Origin: Schistocerca nitens
Lineage: Eukaryota; Arthropoda; Insecta; Orthoptera; Acrididae
DNA length: 64,000 nt
Assembly: GCF_023898315.1 (NCBI RefSeq)
Contig: NC_064625.1
Coordinates: 101,170,269 to 101,234,268 of the forward strand
Direction of reading: 5' to 3'
Shown here one piece after another: positions 44,347 to 55,611 of this stretch (its first letter is position 1; the number at the start of each line of letters is the position of its first letter). The notes under the pieces are model-generated. The model was not told the DNA's origin. It was given only the letters and a program-made list of their open reading frames with translations, and ran no database searches. Both the position numbers and the translations under genes were made by a program.

Positions 44347-46007
44347 CCAATGCTAAATTTGTGATCCCTTGATGCCTCACAACATGTCCTACCAACCGGT
44401 CCCTTCTTGTCAAGTTGTGCCCCAAACTCCTCTTCTCCCCAATTCTGTTCAATACCTCCTCACTAGTTATGTGATCTACCCATCTAATCTTCAGAATTCT
44501 TCTGTAGCACCACACTTCAAAAGCTTCTATTCTCTTCTTGTCCAAACTATTTATCGTCCATGTTTCACTTCCATACATGGCTACACTCCACACAAATACT
44601 TTCAGAAACGACTTCCTGACACTGCAGTCTATACTCGATGTTAACAAATTTCTCTTCTTCAGAAACACTTTCCTTGCCATTGCCAGTCTACATTTTATAT
44701 CCTCTCTACTTCGACCATCATCAGTTATTTTGCTCCCCAAATAGCAAAACTCCTTTACTACTTTAAGTGCCTCATTTCCTAATCTAATTCCCTCACCATC
44801 ACCCGACTTAATTCGACTACATTCCATTATTCTTGTTTTGCTTTTGTTGATGTTCATCTTATATCCTCTTTTCAAGTCACTGTCCATTCCGTTCAACTGC
44901 TCTTCCAAGTCCTTTGCTGTCTCTGACAGAATTACAATGTCATCGGCGAACCTCAAAATTTTTATTTCTTCTCCATGGGTTTTAATACCTACTCCGAATT
45001 TTTCTTTTGTTTCCTTTACTGCTTGCTCAATATACAGATTGAATAACATCGGGGGAGGCTACAACCCTGTCTCACTCCCTTCCCAACCACTGCTTCCCTT
45101 TCATGCCCCTCGACTCTTATAACTGCCATCTGGTTTCTATACATATTGTAAACAGCTTTTTGCTCCCTGTATTTTACCCCTGCCACCCTGAGAATTTGAA
45201 AGAGAGTATTCCAGTCAACATTGTCAAAAGCTTTCTGTAAGTCTACAAATGCTAGAAACATAAGTTTGCCTTTCCTTAATCTATTTTTAAGATAAGTCAT
45301 AGGGTCAGTATTGCCTCACGTGTTCCAAGATTTCTACGGAATCCAAACTGATCTTCCCCGAGGTCGGCTTCTACCAGTTTTTCCATTTGTCTGTAAAGAA
45401 TTTGTGTTAGTATTTTGCAGCTGTGACTTATTAAACTGATAGTTCAGTAATTTTCACATCTGTCAACACCTGCTTTTTTTGGGATTGGAATTATTATATT
45501 CTTCTTGAAGTCTGAGGGTATTTCGCCTGTCTCATACATCTTGCTCACCAGATGGTAGAGTTTTGTCAGGACTGGCTCTCCCAAGGCCATCAGTAATTCC
45601 AATGGAATGTTGTCTACTCCCGGCGCCTTGTTTCGACTCAGGTCTTTCAGTGCTCTGTCAAACTCTTCACGCAGTATCGTATCTCCCATTTCATCTTCAT
45701 CTACATCCTCTTCCATTTTCCATAATATTGTCCTCAAGTACATCGCACTTGTATAGACCCTCTATATACTCCTTCCACCTTTCTACTTTCCCTTCTTTGC
45801 TTAGAACTGGGTTTCCATCTGAGCTCTTGATATTCATTCAAGTGGCTCTATGTTCCTCAAAGGTCTCTTTAATTTTCCTGTAGGCAGTATCTATCTTACC
45901 CATAGTGAGATAAGCCTCTACATCCTTACATTTGTCCTCTAGCCATCCCTGCTTAGCCATTTTGCACTTCCTGTCAATATCATTTTTGAGACGTTTGTAC
46001 TCCTTTT
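44347..46007 (-). mobile_element. RTE LINE fragment lacking both ends
   Basis: Similarity to the copy at 26850-30133 begins at the position equivalent to about 27025 and continues to the endonuclease/RT linker near 46007. The last 180 bp and CAA tail of the 3' end are therefore missing, which is unusual for a LINE copy and implies a deletion. The RT keeps F-A-D-D-I-V-I-L and V-R-Q-G-C-S-L. Frameshifts occur near 45050, 45300 and 45445. Confidence 0.85.
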
Positions 46008-46044
46008 TATTTTTTATCTACCACAGTTTTTATTTTTTATTTTT

Positions 46045-47060
46045 TTAAGCAACAATGTTGTCCATTTCAAAGTAGTTCCCTTTGACAGCTATGTACCAGT
46101 GGAGTTTTTGTTTCTGGTCTTGGCAGCAGCATTGAGAGGCTTCAACTGGTAGGGCCTTTAACATGTTGGTCACATTCTTTTGAATGTTCTCCAGAGTCCC
46201 AAAACGACATCCTTTCAAGACTTTTTCAATTTTGGGAAAAGAAAAAAGTCATGAGAACTCAGATCAGGTGAATAGGGGGGCTATGGAACAACAGGAATGC
46301 CTTTTGAGGTCAAAAATTTCATGATAGAAATGGCCATTTTTGCATGTGGTGTTGACATGATGCAGCATCTACTTGTTTGTAATGGTAGGTCTCACTTGAT
46401 TCACCCTTTTATGAGGCTTTCAAGGACATCTTTATAAAACACTTGGTTGACAGTTTGTCCTGGAGAAAAAAATCCCTTATGCACAATAGCCCTACTGTCA
46501 AAAAAGCAAATCAGCATTGTTTTGATTTCCTTATTCAAGCATTTTTCCGTCCAGGAGACGCCTCAGTGTGCCACTTCTTGTTTTACCACTTTGCCTCAGG
46601 ATTGTACTCAGAAATCCAGGATTTGTCACCTGTGATCATACAGCTGAACCATTTGTGGTCATAGGCAGTCCTCTCAAGAAGATCAATGCACAGGTTTCTT
46701 GTATCATCCTTGTGCTCAGGTGTAAGGTTTTTCAGCACCATTTTGGCACAAATCTCTTGCATATGCAAAGTTCAGTTGAAATTTGATGTAGGTGAAAGTG
46801 TTTAACAGGTCACCCATCATCCTTATTATTAAATGTTGATCTGATCAAGCATGCATACATTTGATGTTTTCATCAGTTTTTGAAGTTGGAGGTCTTGCTG
46901 AGTGAGGTTCATCTTCAATGTGTTCTCAGGGTTAATCTTCAATGTGTTCTTGGCCTTCGCTCTTAAAAGGTCACATTCACGGATTGTCCAGGTTTAACAC
47001 AAAACTTGATGGTATAACATTGTTCTGAGTTCTACTCTTCCATTTTCATAATACACTACG
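46045..47060 (-). mobile_element. Decayed mariner transposon
   Basis: Minus-strand pieces are E-I-C-A-K-M-V-L-K-N-L-T, L-C-I-D-L-L-E-R-T and M-I-T-G-D-K-S-W-I-S-E-Y-N-P-E (46768-46583), followed by decayed catalytic sequence and a C-terminal G-N-Y-F-E-M-D-N near 46075-46055. This is the order of a mariner transposase. No TIR pair was found. Confidence 0.7.
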
Positions 47061-47999
47061 CAAACACAGCTTCAGTGATTTGCTTTCTAAAAAATCGCAT
47101 GAGGGCTGTATGGAGCTGACACTTGGACTGAGAATCTGGAAGAGATGAACACACCGATCTACACAAATAGAACAGTACAGCATTGCCAAATTGCTCACAG
47201 TGTTGCGTGTCATTACTTTTCTCACACACCTCGTATATTCCATTCTTGTCTTGTTCCTCAGAGGTTTTCATGTTATTCCACATTACTGACTGAAACTATT
47301 AGCATTTTTCATTGACTCAGTATCTCAATTGGGATTTAAATTGCACCCAAAATGCAAAGATAAATTAAAAAGTATCTGCACAACATGTTTTAATTTATTA
47401 AAAAAAATTCTGACCTAGTCCCTCTACTTTTCAATGCACTTGGTCTGTCGTAGCACAAACTTTTCAATACTCTCAGAAAAATGTTTTTCATTTGAGCAGA
47501 GAGTCATGAGTGCCTCAGTTCCTTCACCTCTTTTCTCATCTTTAAGTGACCCAAGCAGATCAATATTTGACAAGTGAGATCTGGACTGTACACACAATGC
47601 TCCAACACTTTGAAATACATATTCTGAAGAGTTTGAATGGTGTATGTGGTCATATGTGGCCATGCATTCTCATGCAAACAAATTGGCCAACTGTGAACAG
47701 GACTTGTGCACTGAAGGTCGTGTACAAATTTAATTATATATGTAGTTCACCCATCCTGGAAATCGAGATTCTCAACAATTTTTGCCTGTTTTTGATATAG
47801 ATACTGGCAAGATATTGGTCCCAGATATGCCAAAACCATGGAGCAGTTCCTCAGACTAGCCTGAACATACAGAAAGCAGTGCAAAAACATGACTACAAGT
47901 TACATTTTATGTTTGCATGTAGTAAAGTTTTTGTCCGTTATGCTTTTGATGGGTGATGAGTTCAGTGTATGTCCTAATGGCAAAAATATATTTTTTATA
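47061..47999. other. Unassigned intronic sequence
   Basis: No coding similarity was recognised. The segment about 47410-47700 has the look of an old transposon, but I cannot classify it. Confidence 0.35.
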
Positions 48000-48319
48000 T
48001 GATATTATTACAATTTAACAGTTTTCAGATTTTTTTACCTTACTTGCACAGTGAAACATTGCTTCTTGCTAAATTTCATGATTCTGCATCAACAGGAAAG
48101 TACCCTATATGTTTTGATGAGTGGGTTTGTGAATATCAAAAGATGTGACCTAAGTGGCCATATCTTTTGACTGCAGTGACTAAGAAGCTTAAATTTTTTA
48201 TTTGAACTTGATATGCCAATCTGTTCAAGAGAAAGAGGGTGTCATGGGTGACAGACAGAAAAACATACAGAGGGATGAAAAATGAAACAAAAATTTTCGT
48301 GTATATAATTACAAAATAA

Positions 48320-49652
48320 TGATATGAATATAACAGAGGGAAACATTCCACGTGGAAAAAATATATCTAAAAAGAAAGATGATGAGACTTACCAAACAAA
48401 AGCGCTGGCAGGTCGATAGACACACAAACAAACACAAATATACACACAAAATTCAAGCTTTCGCAACAAACTGTTGCCTCATCAGGAAAGAGGGAAGGAG
48501 AGGGAAAGACGAAAGGATGTGGGTTTTAAGGGAGAGGGTAAGGAGTCATTCCAATCCCGGGAGCGGAAAGACTTACCTTAGGGGGAAAAAAGGACAGGTA
48601 TACACTGGCACACACACACATATCCATCCACACATACAGACACAAGCAGACATATTTAAAGACAAAGAGTTTGGGCAGAGATGTCAGTCGAGGTGGAAGA
48701 GTAGAGGCAAAGAAGTTCTTGAAAGACAGGTGATGTATGAGTGGCGGCAACTTGAAATTGTCTTTCCGCCGTCCACCTAACCTTCGTAACCTGTTAGTTC
48801 ATCCCTATGAAATCCCCAAACCACCTTCCCTACCCTCTGGCTCCTATCCTTGTAACCGCCCCCGGTGCAAAACCTGTCCCATGCACCCTCCCACCACCAC
48901 CTACTCCAGTCCTGTAACCCGGAAGGTGTACACGATCAAAGGCAGAGCCACGTGTGAAAGCACCCACGTGATTTACCAACTGACCTGCCTACACTGTGAT
49001 GCATTCTATGTGGGAATGACCAGCAACAAACTGTCCATTCGCATGAATGGACACAGGCAGACAGTGTTTGTTGGTAATGAGGATCACCCTGTGGCAAACA
49101 TGCCTTGGTGCACAGCCAGCACATCTTGGCACAGTGTTACACCGTCCGGGTTATCTGGATACTTCCCACCAACACCAACCTATCCGAACTCCGGAGATGG
49201 GAACTTGCCCTTCAGTATATCCTCTCTTCTCGTTATCCGCCAGGCCTCAATCTCCGCTAATTTCAAGTTGCCGCCACTCATACATCACCTGTCTTTCAAC
49301 AACTTCTTTGCCTCTACTCTTCCACCTCGACTGACATCTCTGCCCAAACTCTTTGTCTTTAAATATGTCTGCTTGTGTCTGTATGTGTGGATGGATATGT
49401 GTGTGTGTGCCAGTGTATACCTGTCCTTTTTTCCCCCTAAGGTAAGTCTTTCCGCTCCCGGGATTGGAATGACTCCTTACCCTCTCCCTTAAAACCCACA
49501 TCCTTTCGTCTTTCCCTCTCCTTCCCTCTTTCCTGATGAGGCAACAGTTTGTTGCGAAAGCTTGAATTTTGTGTGTATATTTGTGTTTGTTTGTGTGTCT
49601 ATCGACCTGCCAGCGCTTTTGTTTGGTAAGTCTCATCATCTTTCTTTTTAGA
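48320..49652 (+). mobile_element. Penelope-like element with near-perfect inverted arms and 18-bp target duplication
   Basis: The direct repeat tatataattacaaaataa lies at 48302-48319 and 49653-49670. Inside, 48365-48759 and 49259-49652 are inverted copies of about 395 bp that differ at very few positions (one seen near 48718). The left end has an extra 45 bp (tgatatgaatataacagagg and following). The 500-bp centre encodes the Cys-rich linker and GIY-YIG endonuclease of a Penelope-like retroelement. The RT domain is absent. The near identity of the arms implies a young insertion. Confidence 0.82.
48737..49492 (+). pseudogene. Penelope-like GIY-YIG endonuclease region
   Basis: The frame is open for 251 codons, but the first codons and the last 80 or so lie in the inverted arms. 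The central part holds C-N-R-P-R-C-K-T-C-P-M (Cys cluster), Y-T-I-K-G-R-A-T-C-E-S, then V-I-Y-Q-L-T-C-L-H-C and F-Y-V-G-M-T (the GIY and YIG motifs) and I-R-M-N-G-H-R with the conserved Arg. D-H-P-V-A follows. The enzyme nicks DNA for target-primed reverse transcription in intact elements. Without RT this copy is not autonomous. Confidence 0.75.
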
Positions 49653-50274
49653 TATATAATTACAAAATAACAATTTTCAGACTTTTTCCTTTGCTTTCCT
49701 TTGCTTATATTGTAAAACCTAGAGTCTTGCCAAATTTCGTGATTCTAGATCAACGGGATGTACCCCATAGGTTTTGATGAGTGAGTTTTCGATGAACAAA
49801 ATGTGTGACATAAATGGTCATATCTTTTGACTGTATTGACGTAGAAACTTAAAAAACACTGCCAAGAGACCATAGTATGTAATGTTAATTTGAATGTGAT
49901 ATGCAAACATGTTGAAGAGAAAATGAGTCTTAACAGACAAACAGACAAATGGATAAAAAATGACAAACAAAATATTTTGTCATGTTATATAATTAGAAAT
50001 CAACAATTTTAAGGATTTTTTCCTTTACTTGAACTGTAACACCTTGCTTCTTGCCAACTTTCATGATTCTGTGTCAATGGGGAGTACCCTATAGTTTATT
50101 ATGAGTAAGTTTTGAGTGTATCAAAATATGTAACGTACATGGCAGTATCTTTAGATTGAATTGACATACAAGCTTAAAATTTGTACACTACCATGGGACC
50201 ATAGACCTTAATATGTAACATGTCCTCCCGTTCTGGAGAAAAAGGGTTCTTAACAGTCTGACAGACAGACAGAC

Positions 50275-50586
50275 AGAATGAGATTTTCACTCTGCAGCAG
50301 AGTGTGCACTGATTTGAAACTTCCTGGCAGATTAAAACTGTGTGCCAGACCAAGACTTGAACTTGGGACCTTTGCCTTTCACAGGTAAGTGCTTCAGCAC
50401 TTGAAATACCCAAGCACGACTCACGCCCCATCCTCACAGCTTTACTTCTGCCAGTACCTTATCTCCTACCTTCCAAACTTCACAGACCTGTGGACCTTGC
50501 AGAGCACTTGCCTGCAAAAGGCAAAGGTCCTGTGTTCGAGTCTCGGTCTGGCACACAGTTTTAATCTGCCAGGAAGTTTCAGATAG
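50275..50586. repeat. Palindromic tRNA-like repeat, copy 1
   Basis: The left arm (about 50313-50390) is the inverse of the right arm (about 50510-50582): gaaacttcctggcagattaa on the left and its inverse at the right end. Each arm carries a tRNA-like unit with B-box gttcgagtctc (right) or its degenerate inverse (left) next to ggcaaaggtcc. The promoters point towards the outer ends. It sits in the cagacag-rich end of the tandem array. Confidence 0.7.
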
Positions 50587-50689
50587 TCAGACAGGTGGAG
50601 GGACAAGAAAGCAATCCTCTAAGGGTTCTGTTTTTACTGCTTGAGGCATGGAACCCTAAAAAGGATGTCATTTAACAACAGACCTCAGC

Positions 50690-51140
50690 ATTTGTTTCAA
50701 ATTGCAGGCTTCAGCTCATTGCGAAGCATATCACTGTAGTATTGAGTATTTACCGTTGACCCCAAGAGTTGGCTCTTAAATTTTTTTTTACCAAGGTTGT
50801 TTCTGTTTCATGCTCTGGTGTTTACTTTCTGGTTCCAAGAGATGAACCTGTGTTTCACCTCCAGTGATGATCTGTTTCAAAAACATTTCATTTTCATTAG
50901 CAAGGTGCAGTACTTGCTGACAGATTCTCATACGACTGCACATGTGGTCTCAATCCAATTGTTTTGAGACCTATCTTGCACAAACTTATGAAACATGAGC
51001 CTGTTGTGCACAATTTCATGTGCAGAACTGTGACTAATGTGCATCAATAATCAGTCATTGGTTATTCAAAATTGGGTCACAGGCATGTTCAATGTTGGTA
51101 TCAACAATAGATGTGACAGGATGTTCTGTTCTTTCCTTGT
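50690..51140 (-). pseudogene. Mariner transposase remnant
   Basis: Minus-strand reading near 50880-50800 gives I-I-T-G-G-E-T-Q-V-H-L-L-E-P-E-S-K, which matches the first-Asp box of mariner (T-G-D-E-T-W) with Gly for Asp. Sequence near 52385-52397 (attgatttaccctcata) looks like a mariner right end in the same orientation, so the tRNA-like fold-backs between may have inserted into this element. Confidence 0.5.
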
Positions 51141-51226
51141 TCTACACTCTTATGTGGTCATTTTTAAATTGTTAGATCTACTGGTAAATGATGTCAATAT
51201 TGCAATGCATGTGTTGTTAAGAAGAA

Positions 51227-51735
51227 CCAGCCATTATGAAATATATGAAATGTATTCACAGTTGTGAGTATGAACAGCGGTCAGTTGTACAAGGGAATGA
51301 CGGCAATGAAAATCTGTGCTGGGCCAGGACTCAAACCCAGATTTCCTGCTTTACGCAAGCAGTCGCCTTAACTGCTCTGCCTATCCACGCATGGCATGTG
51401 ACCAGATCCAAGCTTTCATATGTTTATGTTCCTGTGTTACAACCTGTACTCGTATGCACGTTATTTAATTTCTGTACAGGGGAAGATATATTAATTGAAA
51501 TTTACTGTGTACGAGTACAAGTTGTGATGCAGGAATGATGAGATATAGAAGTTTGGGTATGGCCATGGATTGTTCTCGAATAGCCAGTGTGATTAAGGCG
51601 GCTGCTCACATAAAATGGGAAATCTGGGTTCGAGTCCCAACCAGCACAGATTTTCATTGACAGCATTTCCTTATACAGCTGATGGTTGTTTTTATTCACA
51701 ACTGTGAATACATTTCATGTATTTCGTAATGACTG
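51227..51735. repeat. Palindromic tRNA-like repeat, second family
   Basis: The arms are inverted copies: gaaatgtattcacagttgtg at 51247-51266 and its inverse at about 51697-51716. Each arm carries a tRNA-like unit. On the right the + strand has aatctgggttcgagtcccaa (B box) preceded by a degenerate A box. On the left the minus strand has the same unit (aaatctgggtttgagtcctg). Between them lies tgtactcgtat/gtacgagtaca inverted sequence. The family differs from that at 50275 and 56405. Confidence 0.68.
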
Positions 51736-51879
51736 TAGTCACTGCAGTGACTGTTGTTACAGGCATCCATGTCTGAAGGTACATTGCATTATTCTTCTTA
51801 ATGACACTGTGATATTGTGTTTATCTGCTGATTACAGGCATTAATTTCCAATTGAAATGTCCTCACCTACATGGGAGTT

Positions 51880-52095
51880 ACATAATGTGTGTTCGAGTAC
51901 AGGTTGTGATGCAGGAATGATGACATATGGAAGTTTTGGTGGGGCCATGGGTTGTGCATTGATAGCCAAAGTGGCTAAGCTAACTGCTTGCGTAAAGTTG
52001 GAAATCTGCGTTTGAGTGTCAGTCCAGCACAGATTTTCATTTTCATCATTCCATTATACAGCTGAGGGTTGTTGGGTATACATTTCATGTTGCTG
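51880..52095 (+). repeat. Single tRNA-like unit of the second palindromic family
   Basis: The + strand runs from gtacaggttgtgatgcagga through agccaaagtggctaagctaa (A-box region) and gaaatctgcgtttgagtgtc (B box, mutated) to cagcacagattttcattt. This is the same order as the right arm of 51227-51735. No left arm is attached. Confidence 0.6.
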
Positions 52096-52920
52096 GTGAA
52101 CACTTTCTGTGCTGAAATATTTCCCCTATATTGCGCTGAAAGTCATCTACAGCTTTGAGCTTCTGGTACCTCTTCAGATCACAAGACATGAATAACATAA
52201 TGCTGTTGTTCACTGATGCAGATGGAGAGTGGTGCAGCAATGTTTATTTCACAAGACGGACGGATGTAACAATGCTGAAATGAGTCACAAGCAAAGAGAA
52301 TAACGCCATCTGGAGCTACTGGGTGCACTAAGCAGTACTGCCAACTTAAAGACAGTTACAAAATAAGTGCAGAATCTTATTGATTTACCCTCATATTTGA
52401 AGTCCAGCATTCACTCTAGGACACCATCTTTGAGCACTGGTTTTCAAAACTGCATCACTAGATTTGACAAATCACTTCTTTTTCCTGAACATCAATGCAT
52501 TAACTCTCTTTGCATGGTGATTTTATTTAAATAGATTTATTTTGTCTGAAAAAACTGAAAGCAATTGGAGGCCAATTCTTACAAAAAGTAGAAACAGTGA
52601 CCGGCCACTGTTAATAATACTATTTATTCAGATCAAATAATGCCATTACAGGTTTAAAACTGACAGTTTGATTGTCAGTCAGCTGTTCACATTTAAAATT
52701 ACATTTAGGTTATGCTTTACATGTGAAGCTGGCTGTTTTTGAAGTGGGAAAAATTCCTTGGGGTGGTCGTAGCATCAAAATTTCTCTATTATTATATGTC
52801 AACAGTGCTGATAAATAATGCAGAATTTTGGGCACCACCACCAGTGCAACGAATGAAAACAGCAATGTACAACACACCAAACCTTGCAGGAGACAAAACC
52901 AAGTTACCCCCTTATGTTTA
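52096..52920. other. Unassigned intronic sequence
   Basis: A possible mariner end (see 50690-51140) lies near 52200-52397. The rest shows no supported feature. Confidence 0.35.
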
Positions 52921-52929
52921 CGTTTAGTA

Positions 52930-55605
52930 ATATTGGTCTAGTATTTTTGTTACAGAATTTCTAATGAAAAAAGAAAAAAAGATTATAGTAGTTTCCACAG
53001 TAAAACTTTGTGTCAAAACCTGGCAGCTCTTTACTCGCATGAAGTGTTGAGTGCTATTGACAAGGGATTCCAGATTGATTCCATATTTCTGGATTTCTGG
53101 AAGGCTTTTGACACTGTACCACACAAGCGGCTTGTAGTGAAATTGCGTGCTTTTGGAATATCGTCTCAGTTATGTGACTGGATTCGTGATTTCCTCTCAG
53201 GGAAGTCACAGTTCGTAGTAATTGACGGAAAGCCATTGAGTAAAACAGAAGTGATTTCTGGTGTTCCCCAAGGTAGCATTATAGGCCCTTTGCTGTTCCT
53301 TATCTACACACATCAAAGAAAGTTTTGCATCACCTCGGTTCCGAGGGTCCTGGGACCTGTACAGAAAATTGGAATAGAGATCAACATAAACATCATTTCT
53401 GCCCTTTTTATTGCTCAGCAAAACCACACATTGCCCGTTGTACCACCATACAGCGAGACCTTCAGAGGTGGTGGTCTAGACTGTTGTATGCACCGGTACC
53501 TCCAGTACCCAGTAGCACATCCTCTTGCACTGATGCATGGCTGTATTTGTCATGGCATACTATCCACAAGTTCATCAAGGCACTGTTGGTGCAGATTGTC
53601 CCACTCCTCAACGGCTATTCGGCATAGATCCCTCAGAGTGGTTGATGGGTCACGTTGTTCATAAACAGCCCTTTTCAATCTATCTCAGGCATGTTTGATA
53701 GGGTTCATGTCTGAAGAACATGCTGGCCATTCTAGTCGAGCAATGTCATTATCCTGAAGGAAGTCATTCACAAGATGTGCACAATGGGGGTGCAAACTGT
53801 CATCCATGAAGATGAAAGCCCCGCCAATATGCTGCTAATAAAGTTGCATTATTGGTTGGAGGATGGCATTCACGTATCGTACAGCCATGACCATCAGCAG
53901 CATACGTCGGCCCCACATAATGCCACCCCAAAACAGCAGGGAACCTGCACCTTGCTGCACTCACTGGACAGTGTGTCTAAGGCATTCAGCATGACTGGGT
54001 TGCCTCCAAACGTGTCTCCAATGATTGTGTGGTTGAAGGCATGTGTGACACTCATGGGTGAAGAGAACATGAACCCAACCCTGAGCAGTCCCTTCGGCAT
54101 GTTGTTGGGTCCATCTGTACCACACTGCATAGTGTTGTGGCTTGCAAAGATGGACCTCACCATGGACGTCGGGAGTGAAGTTGCACATCATGCAGCCTAT
54201 TGCATACAGTTTGAATCATAACATAATGCCATGTGGCTGCATGAAAAGCATTATTCAACATGGAGGCGTTACTGTCAGGGTTCCTCTGAGCTATAATCCA
54301 TAGGTAGCGGTCATCCACTGCAGTAGTAACCCTTGGGTGGCCTGAGCGAGACATGTCATTGTCAGTTCCTGTCTCTCTGTATCTCCTCCATGTCTGAAAA
54401 ACATTGTTTTGGTTCACTCTGAGATGCCTAGAAACTTCCTTTGTTGAGAGCCCTTCCTGGCACAAAGTAACAATGCAGACGTGTTTGACCACAGTATTGA
54501 CCGTCTAGGCATGGTTGAACTACAGACAACATGAGCCATGTACATCCTTCCTGGTGGATTGACTGGAACTGATTGGCTGTCAGACCCCTCCGTCTAATAG
54601 GCAGTGCTCATGCATGGTTGTTTACACCTTTGGGCAGGTTGAGTGACATCTCTGAACAGTCAAAGGGACTGTGTCTGTGATACAATATTCACAGTCAACG
54701 TCTGTCTTCAGGAGTTCTGGAAATTGGGTTGATGCAAAACTTTTTTTTTATGTGTGTATATAAATGATTTGGGATACAATCTGAGCAGCCATCTTAGGTT
54801 GTTTTCAGATGATGTTGTCGTTTTCAACTAATAAAGTCATCAGAAGATCAAAACAAATTGAAAAATGATTTAGAAAAGGTATCTGTGTGATGTGAAGTTG
54901 GCAGTTGACTCTGAATATCAAAAAGTTTGAGGTCATCCACATGAGAGCTAAAAGGAATCCACTAAACTTCGGTTGCACTGTAAATCAGTCAAATCTAAAG
55001 GCCATAAATTCAACTAAATACCTAGGAATTACAATTACGAACAACTTAAATTGGAAGGAATACATAGAAAATGTTGTGGGGAAGGCTAACCAATGACTGT
55101 AGTTTATTGGCAGGACACTTAGAAAATGCAACAGATGTACAGATCTACTAAGGAGACTGCCTACACTACACTTGTCTGTCCTCTTTTAGAATACTGCTGC
55201 TGGTATCCTTACCATATAGGATTGATGAAGTACATCAAAAAAGTTAAAAGAAAGGCAGCACGTTTTGTATTATTGCAAAATAGGGGAGAGAGTGTCACTG
55301 AAATGATACAGTATTTGGGCTGGACATCATTAAAACAAAGGTGTTTTTCATTGCAGCAGAATTTCAATCACCAATGTTGTCCTCCGAATGGGAAAATATT
55401 TTGTTGACACCATCCTACATAGGGAGAAACAATCACCATGATAATATAAGGGGAATCAGAGCTCGTACAGAAAGCTATAGTTGTTCGTTCTTTCCACATG
55501 CTATACGAGATTGGAATAATAGAGAATTGTAAAAGTGGTTCGATGAACTCTCTGCCAGACACTTAAATATGATTTGCAGAGTATCTATGTAGATGTAGAT
55601 GTAAA
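52930..55605 (+). mobile_element. 5'-truncated LINE reverse transcriptase, split by a Tc1-like element
   Basis: RT motif A is F-L-D-F-W-K-A-F-D-T-V-P-H near 53086-53124, and motif B is S-G-V-P-Q-G-S-I-I-G-P near 53258-53290. The frame breaks at 53306 inside L-F-L-I-Y and resumes after 54756 with I-N-D-L-G and then F-S-D-D-V-V-V-F (motif C, Ser for Ala). Downstream come K-Y-L-G-I-T-I near 55015 and P-L-L-E-Y-C near 55182. The 3' end carries the gtagatgtagatgta tail near 55590. Several frameshifts lie downstream of the split. Confidence 0.85.
53307..54756 (-). mobile_element. Tc1-like transposon inserted in a LINE at a TA
   Basis: TIRs are cacacatcaaagaaagtttt and its diverged inverse, with the core agttttgcatca/tgatgcaaaact, flanked by TA at 53305-53306 and 54757-54758. 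Length is 1450 bp. The minus strand has the transposase N-terminus at 54492-54157 (L-S-T-K-E-V-S-R-H-L-R-V-N, G-H-P-R-V-T-T). The catalytic region is broken towards 53900-53400. Skipping the element and one TA restores the LINE frame exactly. Confidence 0.88.
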
Positions 55606-55611
55606 TATGTG

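Larger units (their letters stand above)
48000..50274. repeat. Tandem units of about 300-340 bp, interrupted by a Penelope-like element
   Basis: Each unit repeats the same order of landmarks: ccttgcttcttgcca, catgattct with a following tcaac, gtaccctata, gatgagt, catcaaaa-type, atgtgtgacataa, atggcc/catatcttttga, agcttaaa, accatagac, then gtcttaacag and cagacagac. Units are centred at about 48050-48300, 49670-49985 and 49985-50274. The stretch at 50586-50660 (taagggttctgtttttact ... ggaaccctaaaaa) looks like the array's end. The same family recurs at 55612-56290. Confidence 0.7.

Noticed and set aside
44838..45122. Plus-strand open frames over RTE copies (also at 14600, 15072 and 27046)
   Set aside because: They recur at every RTE copy in antisense and reflect codon composition of the LINE, not separate genes.
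48350..49660. CRISPR-like or regulatory palindrome
   Set aside because: The inverted arms belong to a Penelope-like element with target duplication; there are no regularly spaced direct repeats, and the genome is eukaryotic.
52739..52927. Short + strand frame before the LINE at 52930
   Set aside because: 62 codons without domain similarity; length is expected by chance in this much sequence.
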